Source: Acestrorhynchus altus (Eukaryota > Chordata > Actinopteri > Characiformes > Acestrorhynchidae). From it: 64,000 bases of DNA. A program made the position numbers and the translations under genes. The notes below the pieces were generated by a model that made no database searches, was not told where the DNA came from, and saw only the letters and a list, made by a program, of their open reading frames with translations. Numbering within the stretch: the first letter of the stretch is position 1; each line of letters opens with the position of its first letter. Positions 44,452 to 56,208 of the stretch are shown piece after piece. The stretch lies in contig CM067522.1 of the NCBI GenBank assembly GCA_034509495.1, forward strand, positions 15,333,168-15,397,167, written 5' to 3'.

Positions 44452-45055
44452 GACTGCAATGGTGTCACTCAAAAGTGTGACTTAAGACCCATTGCTATTC
44501 TATCTTGGTGGAGATAACCAGTGAATCTGTGTGTGGAAGCACCGTGGTCAACACCAAGGGTTTGTCACACATCACACACCAGAAGGTCTGGTGTTATGTT
44601 GTGGAGTTCAATATCATGCGATGCCTGATCACCTTTGGATTTCATTACAGGCACTATGACAGCTCAGCATTAATGAAATCCTGCAACCAGCGGGCCTACC
44701 TTTCCCGAACACACACTCCATTGTGCTGTTCCAACCAAGCAATGCTGTCACATCTCAAGAGCTCGCCTTAAAGACACATATTATGCCATGGCCAGTCACA
44801 TTGCCAGAGCTATCCCCAATTGAAAATGTGTGGATCGCAGGAGCCCATTAGGAGTAGGTACACATCCATTCTGAGACATCTGGCATTTTGAGTTATAACC
44901 ATACTCTCTATACTGACAGACACTACTTCTGTATGTGTAGTTCAATAAATATTGCCCATATAAGTCTACATTTTTAATCATTTATTGTTCTTGGTAAGCT
45001 TTATCTTCTTTCTGAATAGCTTTGCACTCCCACACTTCCTTCGGGACACAACTAT
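44452..45055 (+). mobile_element. Tc1/mariner-type transposon relic, longer copy
   Basis: Both flanks match the deleted copy at 25511-25800. Between them, 44590-44921 carries the 3' part of a transposase pseudogene. The terminal repeats are not resolved. Confidence 0.75.
44590..44845 (+). pseudogene. Transposase 3'-end relic (DDE family)
   Basis: Forward reading at 44786-44833 gives PWPVTLPELSPIENVW, matching the PWPA.SPDLSPIE..W motif that holds the catalytic Glu in Tc1/mariner-type DDE transposases. Upstream, CNQRAYLSRT and SNQAMLSHLKS-like segments correspond to the region preceding the second Asp, but the QDNAxxH block is deleted or scrambled. Frame breaks and a missing N-terminal half show it is dead. 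Confidence 0.75.
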
Positions 45056-45234
45056 TATATACCTGATTTATACTATGAATAATAGCTATATGAGTATAAG
45101 TAATTGCTGTACATGCGTGTAAACAAATGCTACACATTAGTACACTATAAAACCCATCACATTAATTCCCTTAACACCCCATATTTTTCCTATTAGATTA
45201 TATTTAAAAACTAGCCCACTGAAAGTCAGTCCCC
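45056..45234. other. No gene seen
   Basis: Short AT-rich spacer. Confidence 0.5.
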
Positions 45235-45700
45235 AGGTGAGGTCAGCTTTAGAAGGGAAATTAGCTGGACTGCTTAGCAGCGTGCAGCGAGAGCTCTAGC
45301 CACTAACAGAGTGTTGACAGTAGCTGAGTGCAGTCATCACATCTCTTTAATCAGTGAAATATATTTTCCCTCCCTGGCTGGGACGGGGATTGTTCGCTGG
45401 TCAAAGCTGCCCACACCGACACAAATGAATGTCGACGGAGGCGCGGACAATGGCAGGCGTAAGGTTACAGCATGTAGATGATTGCACAGCAGCCTTTTCT
45501 AAGGGAGCTGCCATGTCCCGCAGTGCGCGTGTCATATTCGGGGGGACGGGGGGCGATGGGCCCTGCTTTTCGTTGAACAATGACACTGAAGTCTGGCGAG
45601 AACAGAAAGAGAGCTGGAGAGTGTTTAATAGATTCAGACAAACCGTACGCATCTCTTGACGGAGAAAACACCATCTTGCACTGGTTCAATTCGGTGGGAC
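45235..45700. promoter_or_regulatory. Candidate conserved noncoding element with CpG-rich core
   Basis: About 460 bp of GC-richer, repeat-free sequence. CATCTCTTTAATCAGTG (45338) and CAAATGAATGTCGACGGAGGCGCGGAC (45422-45448) flank a G-rich CpG core (GGGGGGACGGGGGGCGATGGG, 45539-45560). Frames on both strands are open (76, 74 and 83 codons) owing to low stop density. None is a recognised protein. GAACAATGACACTG (45575) is a SOX-like ACAATG site. Confidence 0.35.
45539..45560 (+). other. G-quadruplex-prone motif
   Basis: Runs of 6, 6 and 3 G with 2-5-base loops. The 6-G runs can each supply a split tract. Confidence 0.45.
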
Positions 45701-46940
45701 CTAATAAGAAGTGACTGACTTTACAATAACGTGATCATTTGCTTTGCTGAGAGTGGGATGACTGACAGGCGACTGGTAACTCACCAGCTGCACAACTGTC
45801 ACCAAGAATATACACCAGTCCCAGGTATTATTTATATAACAGAGGCGTAAAAATATTGTGCATTTTATTGCATCAAACTGTACTGCAGTATATCTTATTG
45901 TTCCGTTGTATCATCCTCTAATTACTAACATATTACCTTGTGGGAGGAGCAAAAGCACAGCTTTTTCACAATGTTATTTTATTTTTTTCACAATTTTGAA
46001 TGGCATAATAAAGAGAAAATTGAAAAAATTAAATAATGGCAGAATGCAAGGCACATTTTCAGCTGCTCCTTCTTTTTGATAACACTAATATTACAATAAA
46101 TGCAGGAAATATCCCTTTAATCAAACTTTAATTGTGATTATAAATCAAAACACATTTTGGTTAATTAGTGCTTCATTAAGGTAAATCAGATGTGCTGCTG
46201 AGGGACTAGAACAAACTCTAGGCTGAAAGCACTGCAGGGATATCTACAACCAAATCTAGCTCCAAAGAAGGCATTCTTCTTCCCTTTTACTATGCTCATG
46301 TTTATTAACATTTGCTCTAAACATTTGTTTAACAAGCTAAACACTTACTTTTAGCACGTATTCTTTGTTTGCATAGTTCCATATGCTTCATACTATGAAC
46401 TGTGATCAAGTGTCATAAGTTATGTTTAGGTTCATCTTTAGGGTGAATTCACCACTTATAGTGCGGAAAATACAGTACATATATATATATATATTATAAT
46501 TTTAATACTTTTCCTCATTGTGCTGTGAGCATTCTGACCAACCTCAGCTACACTATTCTGGATGTGATTCATATGTTTAGTAACATTTATCATTTGTTAA
46601 TAATTGTTTAATAATGTGTAATATTTGGAAAGGATGCAGTCTCAACATTTAGTAAAAAAAATATAGAAATAATACTTGTCTATCATAGTGTAATAGCATT
46701 CAGGGTTGAAAGTATAAGTACAGACTCTGGTCCTCATCAGAATTGAGCACTAGGGTAATACAGTATTCAATGGTGGTGTAACAAATCACAACACACACAG
46801 TTTGGATCATTATATTGATCATTATGGATCAACAAAAATGAAAAAGGGAGACAAATTTGAGAACAATTTATATTTCAGTCTGAAAATATAATTACTGTTT
46901 CATTTGTATTCGTTATTTTTGTCACAGTCTGATTATGATA
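45701..46940. other. No gene seen; short (AT)n at 46481-46494
   Basis: AT-rich unique DNA. Nothing else supported. Confidence 0.5.
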
Positions 46941-46948
46941 TTGGGAAA

Positions 46949-47045
46949 GGTGTGGCCTGGTGGTTAGAAAACCAGCCTTGTGTCTGGAAGGTTGCTTGTT
47001 TGATTCCCTGGACTTGCAGGACACTTACAAAGCAGTGGCATTGGC
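46949..47045 (+). mobile_element. tRNA-derived SINE head
   Basis: A-box-like TGGCCTGGTGGTTAG (46953-46967) and B-box-like GGTTGCTTGTTTGATTCC (46990-47007) have near-tRNA spacing. The order GTGTGGCCTGGTGGTTAG, AACCAGCCTTGTG, TCTGGAAGGTTGC matches a common fish SINE head. The body is missing beyond about 47045. Confidence 0.75.
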
Positions 47046-48116
47046 AGTTTTTTCTTTCATTATTTTCACATTAAAAGTTTGACTAAAATTTCTTCTTTTT
47101 ACACAAAGTCCATGTGCACATGAGACACCTCACACTGATACAGCTCGGCTCTCAACTCACACACCAATGCTCAATATATGTGAGGGACAATACTGTAAAA
47201 AGTAGCAGAAGTAAAACAAAATTCCCCACTGTTAGGGTTCAACTTTGGCAACTCATTTGCGGTTCGCATGCATACCAAACTGCACGGATTATCTGTGATC
47301 CATTACACTAATTGTGACGAAGGAGGCTGAATCATTACAGTAATTCCTGGAAGCTAAGCTTTGAGAACATGTTAAGGTGTATTAAATGATTCAGTATAGA
47401 TCCAAACTGGTAACTAAACTTTCCTGCAGATGCTAAAACAATTTAAAAGTTCTCTTCCAACAACAGACTCAAGTAGTGTCGAGTAACTTAGCCTGGAAGT
47501 GGAGTTATGTGATTTGGAATTCACCCACATCCCACAGGGAGAGCAGATGTAAAATCAAACATTGTTCTCTTTGAACGAGCTTAAAGTGTGAAAACACATT
47601 AAAGATTTAACTCTCACTAATACTTACACCTCAAAAAATGAAGAAACAAAAAGACTAAATGAAGTAGGAGCCCATTTCATTTTGGACTAGAAGTGAAACA
47701 GGGCTTTTGTTTTTGACTACACTGTGTATTCATAAAATACAGTCATGGACGCAAGCCTCATTGTCACAATCTCGAAACAAAACTCTCAGACAACATGTAG
47801 TTAAGCAGCCATCCTTTGAAGCTTTCAGCAGCCCAAACAAAGAGCCATTTCTGCAGCAGCTAGCCTTGACCCAAGGCCACTGCCACCCAGAGGCCCCTAC
47901 GCCTGGAACCTGTTCATTCAAACTGCCTGCTCCTAACACTCATCCGGCAGCCATTGTCTTCACCCAAACATGTCTGTGTGGACTAAAGAGTTCCACTTAC
48001 AGAGATGGTACTTGGGCAGTGCTAGAATATCACAAATGCTTTTATTTTGGTTGGTCATTTTCATTGTTGTAGAATGATAAAGGAAAAGAGAAATGGTTGT
48101 AGACAAAGAGGAAGAT
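47046..48116. other. No gene seen
   Basis: The largest frame is 121 codons (47707-48072, plus), with no signal peptide, domain or coding-like periodicity that I can recognise. Treated as chance. Confidence 0.4.
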
Positions 48117-48157
48117 GGGTGGGGTGATTTGGGCTGGGGGAGTGCGGGGTTTAGGGG
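48117..48157 (+). other. G-quadruplex-prone motif
   Basis: Six G runs (3, 4, 3, 5, 4 and 4 G) within 41 bp with loops of 1-6 bases, the strongest quadruplex signature in the window. Confidence 0.7.
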
Positions 48158-48282
48158 CAGAGGCTGATGGGTGAGTGCTGAAGCAAGAATATTCTTAATG
48201 GGGCCCAGGTGACAATATGCTGACCAGCACCACAACCTAGCCATTACTCAGGAGGGTAGGGTTAAGGGTAGTGAGAGAGAGT

Positions 48283-48302
48283 GTGTGTGTGTGTGTGTGT
48301 GT
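48283..48302. repeat. (GT)10 microsatellite
   Basis: Follows GAGAGAGA; perfect GT run. Confidence 0.93.
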
Positions 48303-49670
48303 GAATACCTGGTGGAAGAAGTAACATGGAGATGGTAAGTGAAGCTAGAGGACTCTGAAATACCTATAAAAAGAAGGTATCTGAGTATGTTCATGGCCAC
48401 GGTCAACCAACTGTGTTAGTAAGTCACTAAGTGAAATGCAATTAAATATGGGTTTTCCTCCACATAATAAATCACACAATATTAGAAAGAGAATGTGGTT
48501 TTACAAGCACAATTCCCACATTACAAAATTAACATAAACCGGGACATTCAGCAATATTTATTATTTCTATATTTTATTAACCATATTTTTTTAAATCCCC
48601 CCAAAACCAGTTCAACCTTGATAAAACTGCTGCAGCTGGACTCATACTTGCAGTGTCAACGTTCCTGTGGGCACAGCCTTGGCCAAAATCAATGCCAATA
48701 GAAACCATAAAAAGATTTATTTATATTTAGTGTTGCTTTTCAACAACAAAAATATTTCCAAGGTTTAGTTTTGAAGTTGAAAAAGTCAAGATGGCAAAAA
48801 AGAAAGTATGTTCATGTGTGGCACAAATGATATACTAATTATTACCGTTTAAACTTCCAACACCAGGTGACATCATGTTAATTTTACTGATGATTGTAGA
48901 AAATAAGTTGCTTCTAACATGATCAAGCCTGGTGATGTTTTCTCTCATCTCAGACTGGTACTGAGTTTCAGCAATCATTTCAATTTGTACCATTCTGCTG
49001 CAGCAGCTCCACTGGTTTGGATGGAACAACGCTGCCCCCTCCTGTTCACAACTGAAGTTCTTGCTGTTTCTGTTTTAAATTCAAGCACTAACTAAGATGA
49101 TCATATTCATGGCAAATACTCTCTAAATTTTCTAAATATAACAGAGAAATCAATGCATTATTAAAATATTTATTACATATCCTCATAAACAATGTGTTTT
49201 ACAAAAGCTGCACATTTACCTGTTTTGCATCTGTTAACAGAAACAGTAAAATTCACCTCGTCTTACATAGCGAAGATCATGTGCCTACTAATAACCGTAT
49301 TCGTAAAGACCCTGCTGATATAATTTACATCGCCATTAGCAACTTGGTGTGTGTGACACAGCTTGACCAGTCTTACAGGGCAAACAGTCCTGCATGAAGA
49401 ATGTGTGATGTTTAAAGTTTATGGGATGCAGATGGCAATGATTTTGGTATTTTAGTGGGTTTTTTTTTTTGGTAATGAAGACAGCTGGATGCTGAAGAGT
49501 ATTATTTTCCATGATAACTCAAATCAAACCCAGTGTCAGAGTTTGGGGAAAGGAGCAGGAATGATGATTGAATCAATAACCTTTAGAGAAAACCTTTGGT
49601 CAAGCAGATCACCCACATACGTATTTTTACTTTCATGCAAAAACCTTTCATCTCCATAGTGATTAATGAA
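48303..49670. other. No gene seen
   Basis: Unique AT-rich DNA. A T11 run at 49460. Non-repetitive, moderately GC-balanced stretch at 48860-49040 without coding features. Confidence 0.45.
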
Positions 49671-49671
49671 A

Positions 49672-49778
49672 ATATAAATATATATACACATATATACACA
49701 CATAAAATTTTATATGTATATATATATACACATACACATATAAAATTATATTATATTATATATATACACATATAAAAT

Positions 49779-49846
<68 letters not shown>
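49672..49846. repeat. AT-rich satellite-like block ending in (AT)30
   Basis: Imperfect units of TATATACACATATAAAATTATATTATAT repeat about three times (49680-49790) before a perfect AT run of about 60 bp (49787-49846). Cruciform-prone and likely unstable in length. Confidence 0.93.
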
Positions 49847-49848
<2 letters not shown>

Positions 49849-50389
49849 ATCAAAGAATCTCTCATCTCTCTCACCTCTGAAAATAAAGTTATTCTCTGAT
49901 GGCCAGAGTGCTTGATCACAAAGAAACTCGTCAACCATAGCTATGAACCCCCTCAAAAACATGCTGCCCAGAAAAACACAGCCATGTTTCACATGCTAAT
50001 TCCAGAGAAGCACTTACAAGGGGCACTTTCTCCCCACACCGTGCTGCATAACAACTCACTTGCTAATTTCTATGGGTCAGCTGCGGAGGAACAGACATGT
50101 CAATCACTCTCATATGTAACAGAATTTGTCTGTCTAACAGGAATGGCTGGCCGTTACCATGGTCACTAATCCCCCCCTCAACTCACACACACACACACAT
50201 CCCCGTGGTTGACTAAGTCAGTCCATTTAAACTACCTGATCACTTGCTAAAAATAATCCCCCCATAATTCTGTGTTCTTCCTCTTAAGGTTTCATGTACT
50301 TCAGAGGCAGTTTTGCTGAGACATGGAAGTTGGTAAACTGACTGACTGACTGTTGGGCTCTTACTTTCGTCTAGCTTTGATCAATTTCT
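49847..50389. other. No gene seen; short CA run at 50185-50200
   Basis: GC-balanced unique sequence with an 85-codon forward frame of no recognised identity. Confidence 0.45.
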
Positions 50390-50540
50390 GTAGCCATGCT
50401 TAATATATTAATAAACACCTCCTTTGCATATCATTAACTTGGGCTGATATTTAATAGGTACATTCCTATGCATGAGCATCGATATTTTCCCTTGAACTTA
50501 AATAGCTATTCAGAAATGCACTGATTAAATCTAAACAAAC
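50390..50540. promoter_or_regulatory. Candidate conserved noncoding element
   Basis: GCTTAATATATTAATAAACACC, CCTTTGCATATCATTAAC (octamer-like), GGGCTGATATTTAATAGG and TATGCATGAGCATCGATATT are packed into 150 bp of non-repetitive DNA. Confidence 0.28.
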
Positions 50541-51109
50541 ATAACTAATTAAATGTTGAAATTAACACACGAATTAACACAATCAAATGGAGCATAATTA
50601 AATATTCTCCTCCAATGAGAAGTAAAACTACATAGTATTAAGAATTCTGCTATTTTCTGCAATGAAAAAGAATCCAATATTAAATCCAACAAAATCAATA
50701 GAAAAAAATATCCCAGCCTTCTCCCTGGCTCTCCGAGCCCTTTCTGTTTAAAATGCTGCATATGACAGTATATCCTGCAGTTTCTCCCAGCAAATTAAAT
50801 ATTCATGTTCTACCTTGTTGCCTATAGTCTTGAGGGTAGTGGTGGGATTATATATGCCTGCCATGCAGTGCCATGAATCATACATAGCTATAGACATACA
50901 CATAAATGTAGTGTGCAGTATGTCTGCGTCAGTGGAAAATATGTATGCAAGCGTATTCACCCAACAAACCATGTCTAGTTGTTAAGTTTATCTATTGCTT
51001 ATTGAACAGAGTTATGTATCTTCCTGAGTTTGAAAGCAGAGCAAATTTCACATCATGCAGATCGCACTTTGTGGAATGGAAAGAAACAAAACTGACGGGA
51101 AAAAAATAA
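50541..51109. other. No gene seen
   Basis: AT-rich unique DNA without recognisable structure. Confidence 0.5.
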
Positions 51110-51260
51110 AATAAAGGTCCAGAGCCTTTAACCGTGCAAGCCTTGCACTGGAGCCCCTTCAATTAAGCAGGAAAATTGATGTGTATCATTAATTATGTCA
51201 GTAATACTATAAATCATCTGAGGACGGCATAATTAATTATTTTCTGCTGGTGTGAGGAAC
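51110..51260. promoter_or_regulatory. Candidate conserved noncoding element
   Basis: CTTCAATTAAGCAGG, TATCATTAATTATGTCAG and GGCATAATTAATTATTTTC carry clustered perfect homeobox dimers (TAATTA) in a short unique stretch. Confidence 0.28.
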
Positions 51261-51892
51261 ATGACGGGGTGGAGAGATAAATATGGGGGATGGAAATGGA
51301 GGAGAAAAAAAGAGCGGGGCTATTGAGATATAGGGGCTCACTCACCAGTTCATTAGGCCACTGGGACATGACAAAGACTGGCTGTTCTAGCAAAGACTCT
51401 TCCATGTAAGAAAACAATGACTGGACCTTAGAACTAACTTTTCTTCTTTATTACACACAATGATTATATTACTAATAAATATTTACTACACTGTGTGTAT
51501 ATATAATTTACCATATACACATATATACACACAAATATATACACACACACTATTTCCTAAAATACCTTTATCTCTCCTAGAGAGAAATATTCATTATATG
51601 TTTACAGAACCACAAAAGCGACAAAAATACAGTGAAAAATGCTCTGCACTCACACACACAGTGGATGCTGACCCTGGACCATTTCTGTACACACAGGGTC
51701 TTCCTCCAGAGCACACCCTTCTGATACCACATCACTGCCTCGCTTATCGATCCACACCACAGGGAGGTGTGTGCGAGTGAGTGTGGGAGGAGAGGAAAAG
51801 TAAACACTCCTCGGGATGACAAAACACTGTTCCCACCGGAGACCTGGTGGTCACCCTAGTCCCCTCACTCACTCTCTCTTAATCACACACAC
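51261..51892. other. No gene seen
   Basis: Mixed sequence with short CA and TA runs (51500-51550). Overlapping antiparallel frames (106 and 81 codons) are not recognised. Confidence 0.45.

Positions 51893-51956
<64 letters not shown>
51893..51956. repeat. (TC)n(AC)n compound microsatellite
   Basis: (TC)10 at 51894-51913 joins directly to (AC)21. Confidence 0.96.
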
Positions 51957-51958
<2 letters not shown>

Positions 51959-52596
51959 ACATGAGCAGCAAAGCCTGTGTTTAATATCAAGTGTGAGCTC
52001 TGCTGTTTAATCAATAGTGTTGGTCTTGTGTTCTTGGGCTTGGGGAGGACTGAGGACCGCTGGAGGAAAGGTTAATGCTGGAGGGTCAAGTGATTTCACA
52101 CCAGCGTCACCAACCGCCGCACTACTGAGCTCCAAAGCGTCTCACAATGATGACATAGTCAGTCTGATTTATGGCTTTGAGGAGGTGGAGGTGGCGGGGA
52201 GGAGTCCACACTCTTATCTTATGATAATGATGTATGGAAAACACAAACAAGAAAAACAAGACACAGCAAAGAACGAGATGAGGCTCCATTTTTTACACTG
52301 AGTTTTGGATACACTTTCTACATTTGTTTCCTTTCATATCTCTCTAGAATATATTATAAAAGCTACACATAAATGGTTACAGTATCCAGATTTATTTCTA
52401 ATTTTTAATTAATTCTGATGAATTAATTAACTCGTGCAAAGAAATTCCATTATTCTTACAAACATTCCCAAGTATTTACTTTTTTACTATACTTTAATCT
52501 TGGCTAAAATATGCAACGGGGACCACAAATGTTGATATTTTCCATCTACATATTATAATTATTTAATCATATTTAAAAATAACCCACTGTTCTTTC
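51957..52596. other. No gene seen
   Basis: A GC-balanced patch at 52080-52205 (CGTCACCAACCGCCGCAC, TGATTTATGGC) may be regulatory. The rest is AT-rich. Confidence 0.4.
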
Positions 52597-52615
52597 ACAC
52601 ACACACACACACACG
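52597..52615. repeat. (AC)9 microsatellite
   Basis: Short perfect AC run. Confidence 0.9.
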
Positions 52616-53449
52616 AAAAGGCCATGGGTAATGGAAGCAGAAACAATGGAATTAATATGGATTCTTATCACAGATTAACCATCATGCGCTGTCTTTACAG
52701 ATTCACACATCAAAACCAGCATGGGATAGATTCTCTCCAACTTCCACAGTAAATATTCCAATCACTATCACTGGGTGGGAAGAAAAAATAACCATCAGAT
52801 TTTTCTCTACACATAAGACCCACGTATGCCCAAGTTTTTCAGCACTAAAGTGATGTAGTTAAAATCTATAGCTCTGTGATCTTCATTTTCAATACTTAAG
52901 TAAATTAAAACAAAATATTTTCAGAATTGTATATATTATACATTTATTATCCATCTATATTTTCCTAATCTGGAACAACTGTATTGTAACGGGTATCATA
53001 CGACTTAATGGCTCTATATTGAGTCTACGTTTTTCTGACCTGTACTGAATGGTCCTATGAACAAAGACCATGTGTTTGGAGCACTGAAGCCGTGGAGGAA
53101 CACTTATTCCTTCCACTTGCTCGTATATGGTTGGGATGACAAAGTTAGGCTCTACATGCCATATATCTGAGAGGCCAGTTTACCAATAGCTTAATAGACA
53201 AGAATACAGAATATATTATACAGCAACTGTGGGGACAATTCTAATGCCAAATTAACAGGGTTATACATACAGTAAATTATTAAATGCAGATAAGTTTAGC
53301 ACAGTAGTCCAGCACACAAATATTTAACATTTCTACAGTAAAATAAATATAATCAGTTTAAAACATCAGTAAAATATAATCATCTGTCTGGTTCTTATAA
53401 AGCAAAAATAGATCTATATAGTATACGATTTGTGGAACCCTTTTATAAC
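52616..53449. other. No gene seen
   Basis: AT-rich unique DNA. Confidence 0.5.
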
Positions 53450-53580
53450 AATCTGAAAGACCAACCTACAATTGTTTACCCACCGCTCTGAAGAACCCTT
53501 TAACCAGACAAAGAACCATTTAAGCATCTTGGAGTTGTCACAGTTCTGTATAGAGCCCTTGAAGAACTGTTAAGAGGGGG
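53450..53580. repeat. Dispersed repeat fragment (GAACCCTTT/AAGAACC type)
   Basis: TGGAACCCTTTT, GAAGAACCCTTTAACC, AAAGAACCATTTAAGCATC and GTTCTGTATAGAGCCCTT reproduce the GGTTCT/AGAACC word pattern of a widespread fish dispersed repeat. A related fragment lies at 57055-57185. Confidence 0.45.
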
Positions 53581-54269
53581 TACTAGACTCTTTTTCAGAC
53601 TTTATTTCAGTTCGTGACAAACTGTTGAAACGCTTGTATCCTTTGTTTTCATTCCGAAGCTGCTCTGAGTACAATTCATTACAGAACAATATTCCAAACC
53701 CAGCGTCATATTTCTCCACTGATGTTCGTGACACACTGCAAGCAAGTGAGCCAGTACAACATGCAGTGTGTTGGCAGCCCTGTATGTTTCTCTGTCTCTG
53801 AACGTCAGGAGGAATTCCACTGCCGTATCGATCCTGAGTCTACAGCTCACTCGGGGGAAGAGTCTGTTTTCTTAACCTACTGTACAGCACGCCACATTTA
53901 TCAATAACACTTCTCACTAGGGTCCCTGTAATCCCCCACTACACACGCAGAGTCATGTTTGTGCATTATTTTGCGACTGGGCTTGCTTCAGACCGGGGGG
54001 GGGGGGGCTCAGAATTCCCTATTTCTGAGTAACCTAAGTCAGATGAATTGATAACCTGTCCCCTGAGCCTTACTTGCACTCACTCATTCACACACTAACA
54101 CACACTGACTCTATTAGCTTTTAAATGTTTACATCCACATGCATCAAAGTAAGTGCCAATAAGCAAATCAGCACACTAAGCTGAATGAAGATCGCATAAA
54201 TCTGGGGGCAACAATGAGGACTGATGTTAGCACAGTCTATTATGGCCACTGAAAGTTGAACTGCTTAGG
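53581..54269. other. No gene seen; (G)13 at 53995-54007
   Basis: The poly-G run of 13 is the longest in the window. The neighbouring 82-codon minus frame and 61-codon plus frame are unrecognised. Confidence 0.5.
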
Positions 54270-54400
54270 TGTGTGTGTGTGTGTGTGTGTGTGTGCACAC
54301 GCAGTCTGTTCTTATTTATAGCCCACCGTGCCAGATGACCAGGCTTCATTACCTGTAAATAGGCCCATGGCACATCAGGGAAGAGAGAGAGAGAGAGAGC
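54270..54400. repeat. (GT)n and (GA)n microsatellites flanking a unique core
   Basis: (GT)13 at 54270-54295 and (GA)8 at 54384-54399 bracket a repeat-free core, CTTATTTATAGCCCACCG...CATTACCTGTAAATAGGCCC, that may be a small conserved element. Confidence 0.8.
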
Positions 54401-54885
54401 GTGTGTGTATGTGTATTAGAGTGTTAAGAGCATGAGAACACCACCTCGTTCAAAAATATATAAAAAGTGTAGTAATGTAGTATTTTGTCATTTTATTTCT
54501 CAAGAAAGACTTGTGGCTGTTCCATAAATTATTGATTAAACCACACAAAACAAAATGAGCGTGAACCGGGAATGCTGAATGCAGAACCACTGATTATTAT
54601 AGTTCCTGAGGACGTGTTACGGTAAAAATGCATCAGGGATATTTAAGCACTTAACTTTTGATGTGCACCCATGACCCGTTTCACAGACAAGCGTATTGAT
54701 CAGTCGAAACCACTGCCAGGGGACTGCCTTGAAATCGAGATGTACAAGACCATCCTATAAATGTAAGATGATGAAACCACAACATTCGATTTTAACAAGC
54801 ACACACACTTTAAACCGCATTAATAGCCCAGCCATGCACTCAGTGGATCAATCCCTAATGTTTGTGAAAGTGGAGGGGGGGAGCA
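54401..54885. other. No gene seen
   Basis: Unique AT-rich sequence. An 83-codon frame ending in the GA run is an artefact. Confidence 0.5.
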
Positions 54886-54911
54886 AGAGAGAGAGAGAGA
54901 GAGAGAGAGAG
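54886..54911. repeat. (GA)13 microsatellite
   Basis: Perfect GA run preceded by GGAGGGGGGGAGCAA. Confidence 0.95.
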
Positions 54912-55729
54912 ACCCACAGAACTATGCTGGTGTGTATTGCACTGTAGGGTTGAGTGATATTTCGGAGCTCAGGATATATTGTTAGAGGGATTTTAATAAT
55001 ACCGTTTATCATTTTCAAAATGCACATATCAGATGAGACCACACAAAATGCTTGTTTCAATACTGATCAGACAGCATGTAGAGTGCTGCAAATTACACAA
55101 GTATATGTAATCATTCCTGCCCTGAAACAAATGCTTCTTCTCTGGCAATGAATATAGTAGAAAAGCACACTTGTCAAACATAAGATGTTTTGTGGATACT
55201 GCATCATAGAAGTAGACAAAATTGGAGAAGAGCCCCATGATTTATGTAATGAACTGAAATTGCAATTTATGGAAGAACAAAAAAAAAAAAACTAAGCAAG
55301 ATGAACAAAAAACACCTAAGACTATGAATGGGCAAAAAAAATCCAAAATAAAGTGAAAGAAAATGTGTGCATGTAATGTCACATACGTCAAACTAAATCA
55401 CATCAATGCTACAATTTGATTGATACAAATCAAAGTTCTCATTTTCCATAACATTTCTACCAGATGCAGATTATATTTGCCCTAATATAATGTATAATAC
55501 AGGAAGGTAGCAATTTAAGACTGACACAACTAATGAATTTTTGGCACCATTTGTCACCCAATTTAATTATTATAAAATAATATACCTTCATCATTAAAAA
55601 ACAAAAAATTCAAAATTAACATAAGCCACATTTTCAGCCAGTCCTGTTTATTGTAAAATCAATAAAATGGTGTGTGCTCTGTTGTTGTACACATATGGCC
55701 AGTGCCATCTAATTCAGCAGAATAAAACC
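54912..55729. other. No gene seen
   Basis: AT-rich unique DNA. Poly-A at 55280-55291. Confidence 0.5.
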
Positions 55730-56000
55730 TCCCAAAAGCACAGCCTCTGCTGCTTGAACTCTGCCTCTAGTAGCGCCTAATCCCGCCGTGCCTGCAGCTG
55801 TGGCCTCTCGTCAGCCCCGGCTCCAGCACTATTAAATTAAAGCACCGGGGCCCATCTATTTAATAAGCGCTGTAGCGGATGATTTGAATAAGGACAGTAT
55901 TAGTATTCCAGCAGAGCCGCGGCTAAAAGCTGCTGACCTTTCCCTCCGCACAGGAGATCCTTGAACACATCTAGCCAAATCACAGTACCCGTTAATAAGC
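55730..56000. promoter_or_regulatory. Candidate conserved noncoding element
   Basis: A GC-balanced block, with TAGCGCCTAATCCCGCCG (55770, OTX/PITX-like TAATCC), ACTATTAAATTAAAGCACC (55829), TTTAATAAGCGCTG (55859), GATGATTTGAATAAGG (55878) and CCCGTTAATAAGCC (55988). Rich in distinct homeodomain-type sites, with no coding frame. Confidence 0.38.
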
Positions 56001-56149
56001 CATCAATGCTAAAGAGTGTTAGCATGTGGGGGGGGGGGTCCCTCCCTGCACCAAAACAGCACAAGCAGTGGACTGTGATCTGTCAGCTGGCCGAGATCCA
56101 GGAGGTGGAGGGGGCAGAAAATGACAGGGTGCAGAATTTATCATGCCAT

Positions 56150-56154
<5 letters not shown>

Positions 56155-56205
<51 letters not shown>
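56155..56205. repeat. (TC)25 microsatellite
   Basis: Perfect TC run, causing mirrored Ser/Leu and Arg/Glu open frames. A G9 run lies upstream at 56030-56038. Confidence 0.97.

Positions 56206-56208
<3 letters not shown>

Noticed and set aside
47707..48072. 121-codon plus-strand frame as a gene
   Set aside because: No recognisable motif, an overlapping antiparallel frame, and no exon signals of note.
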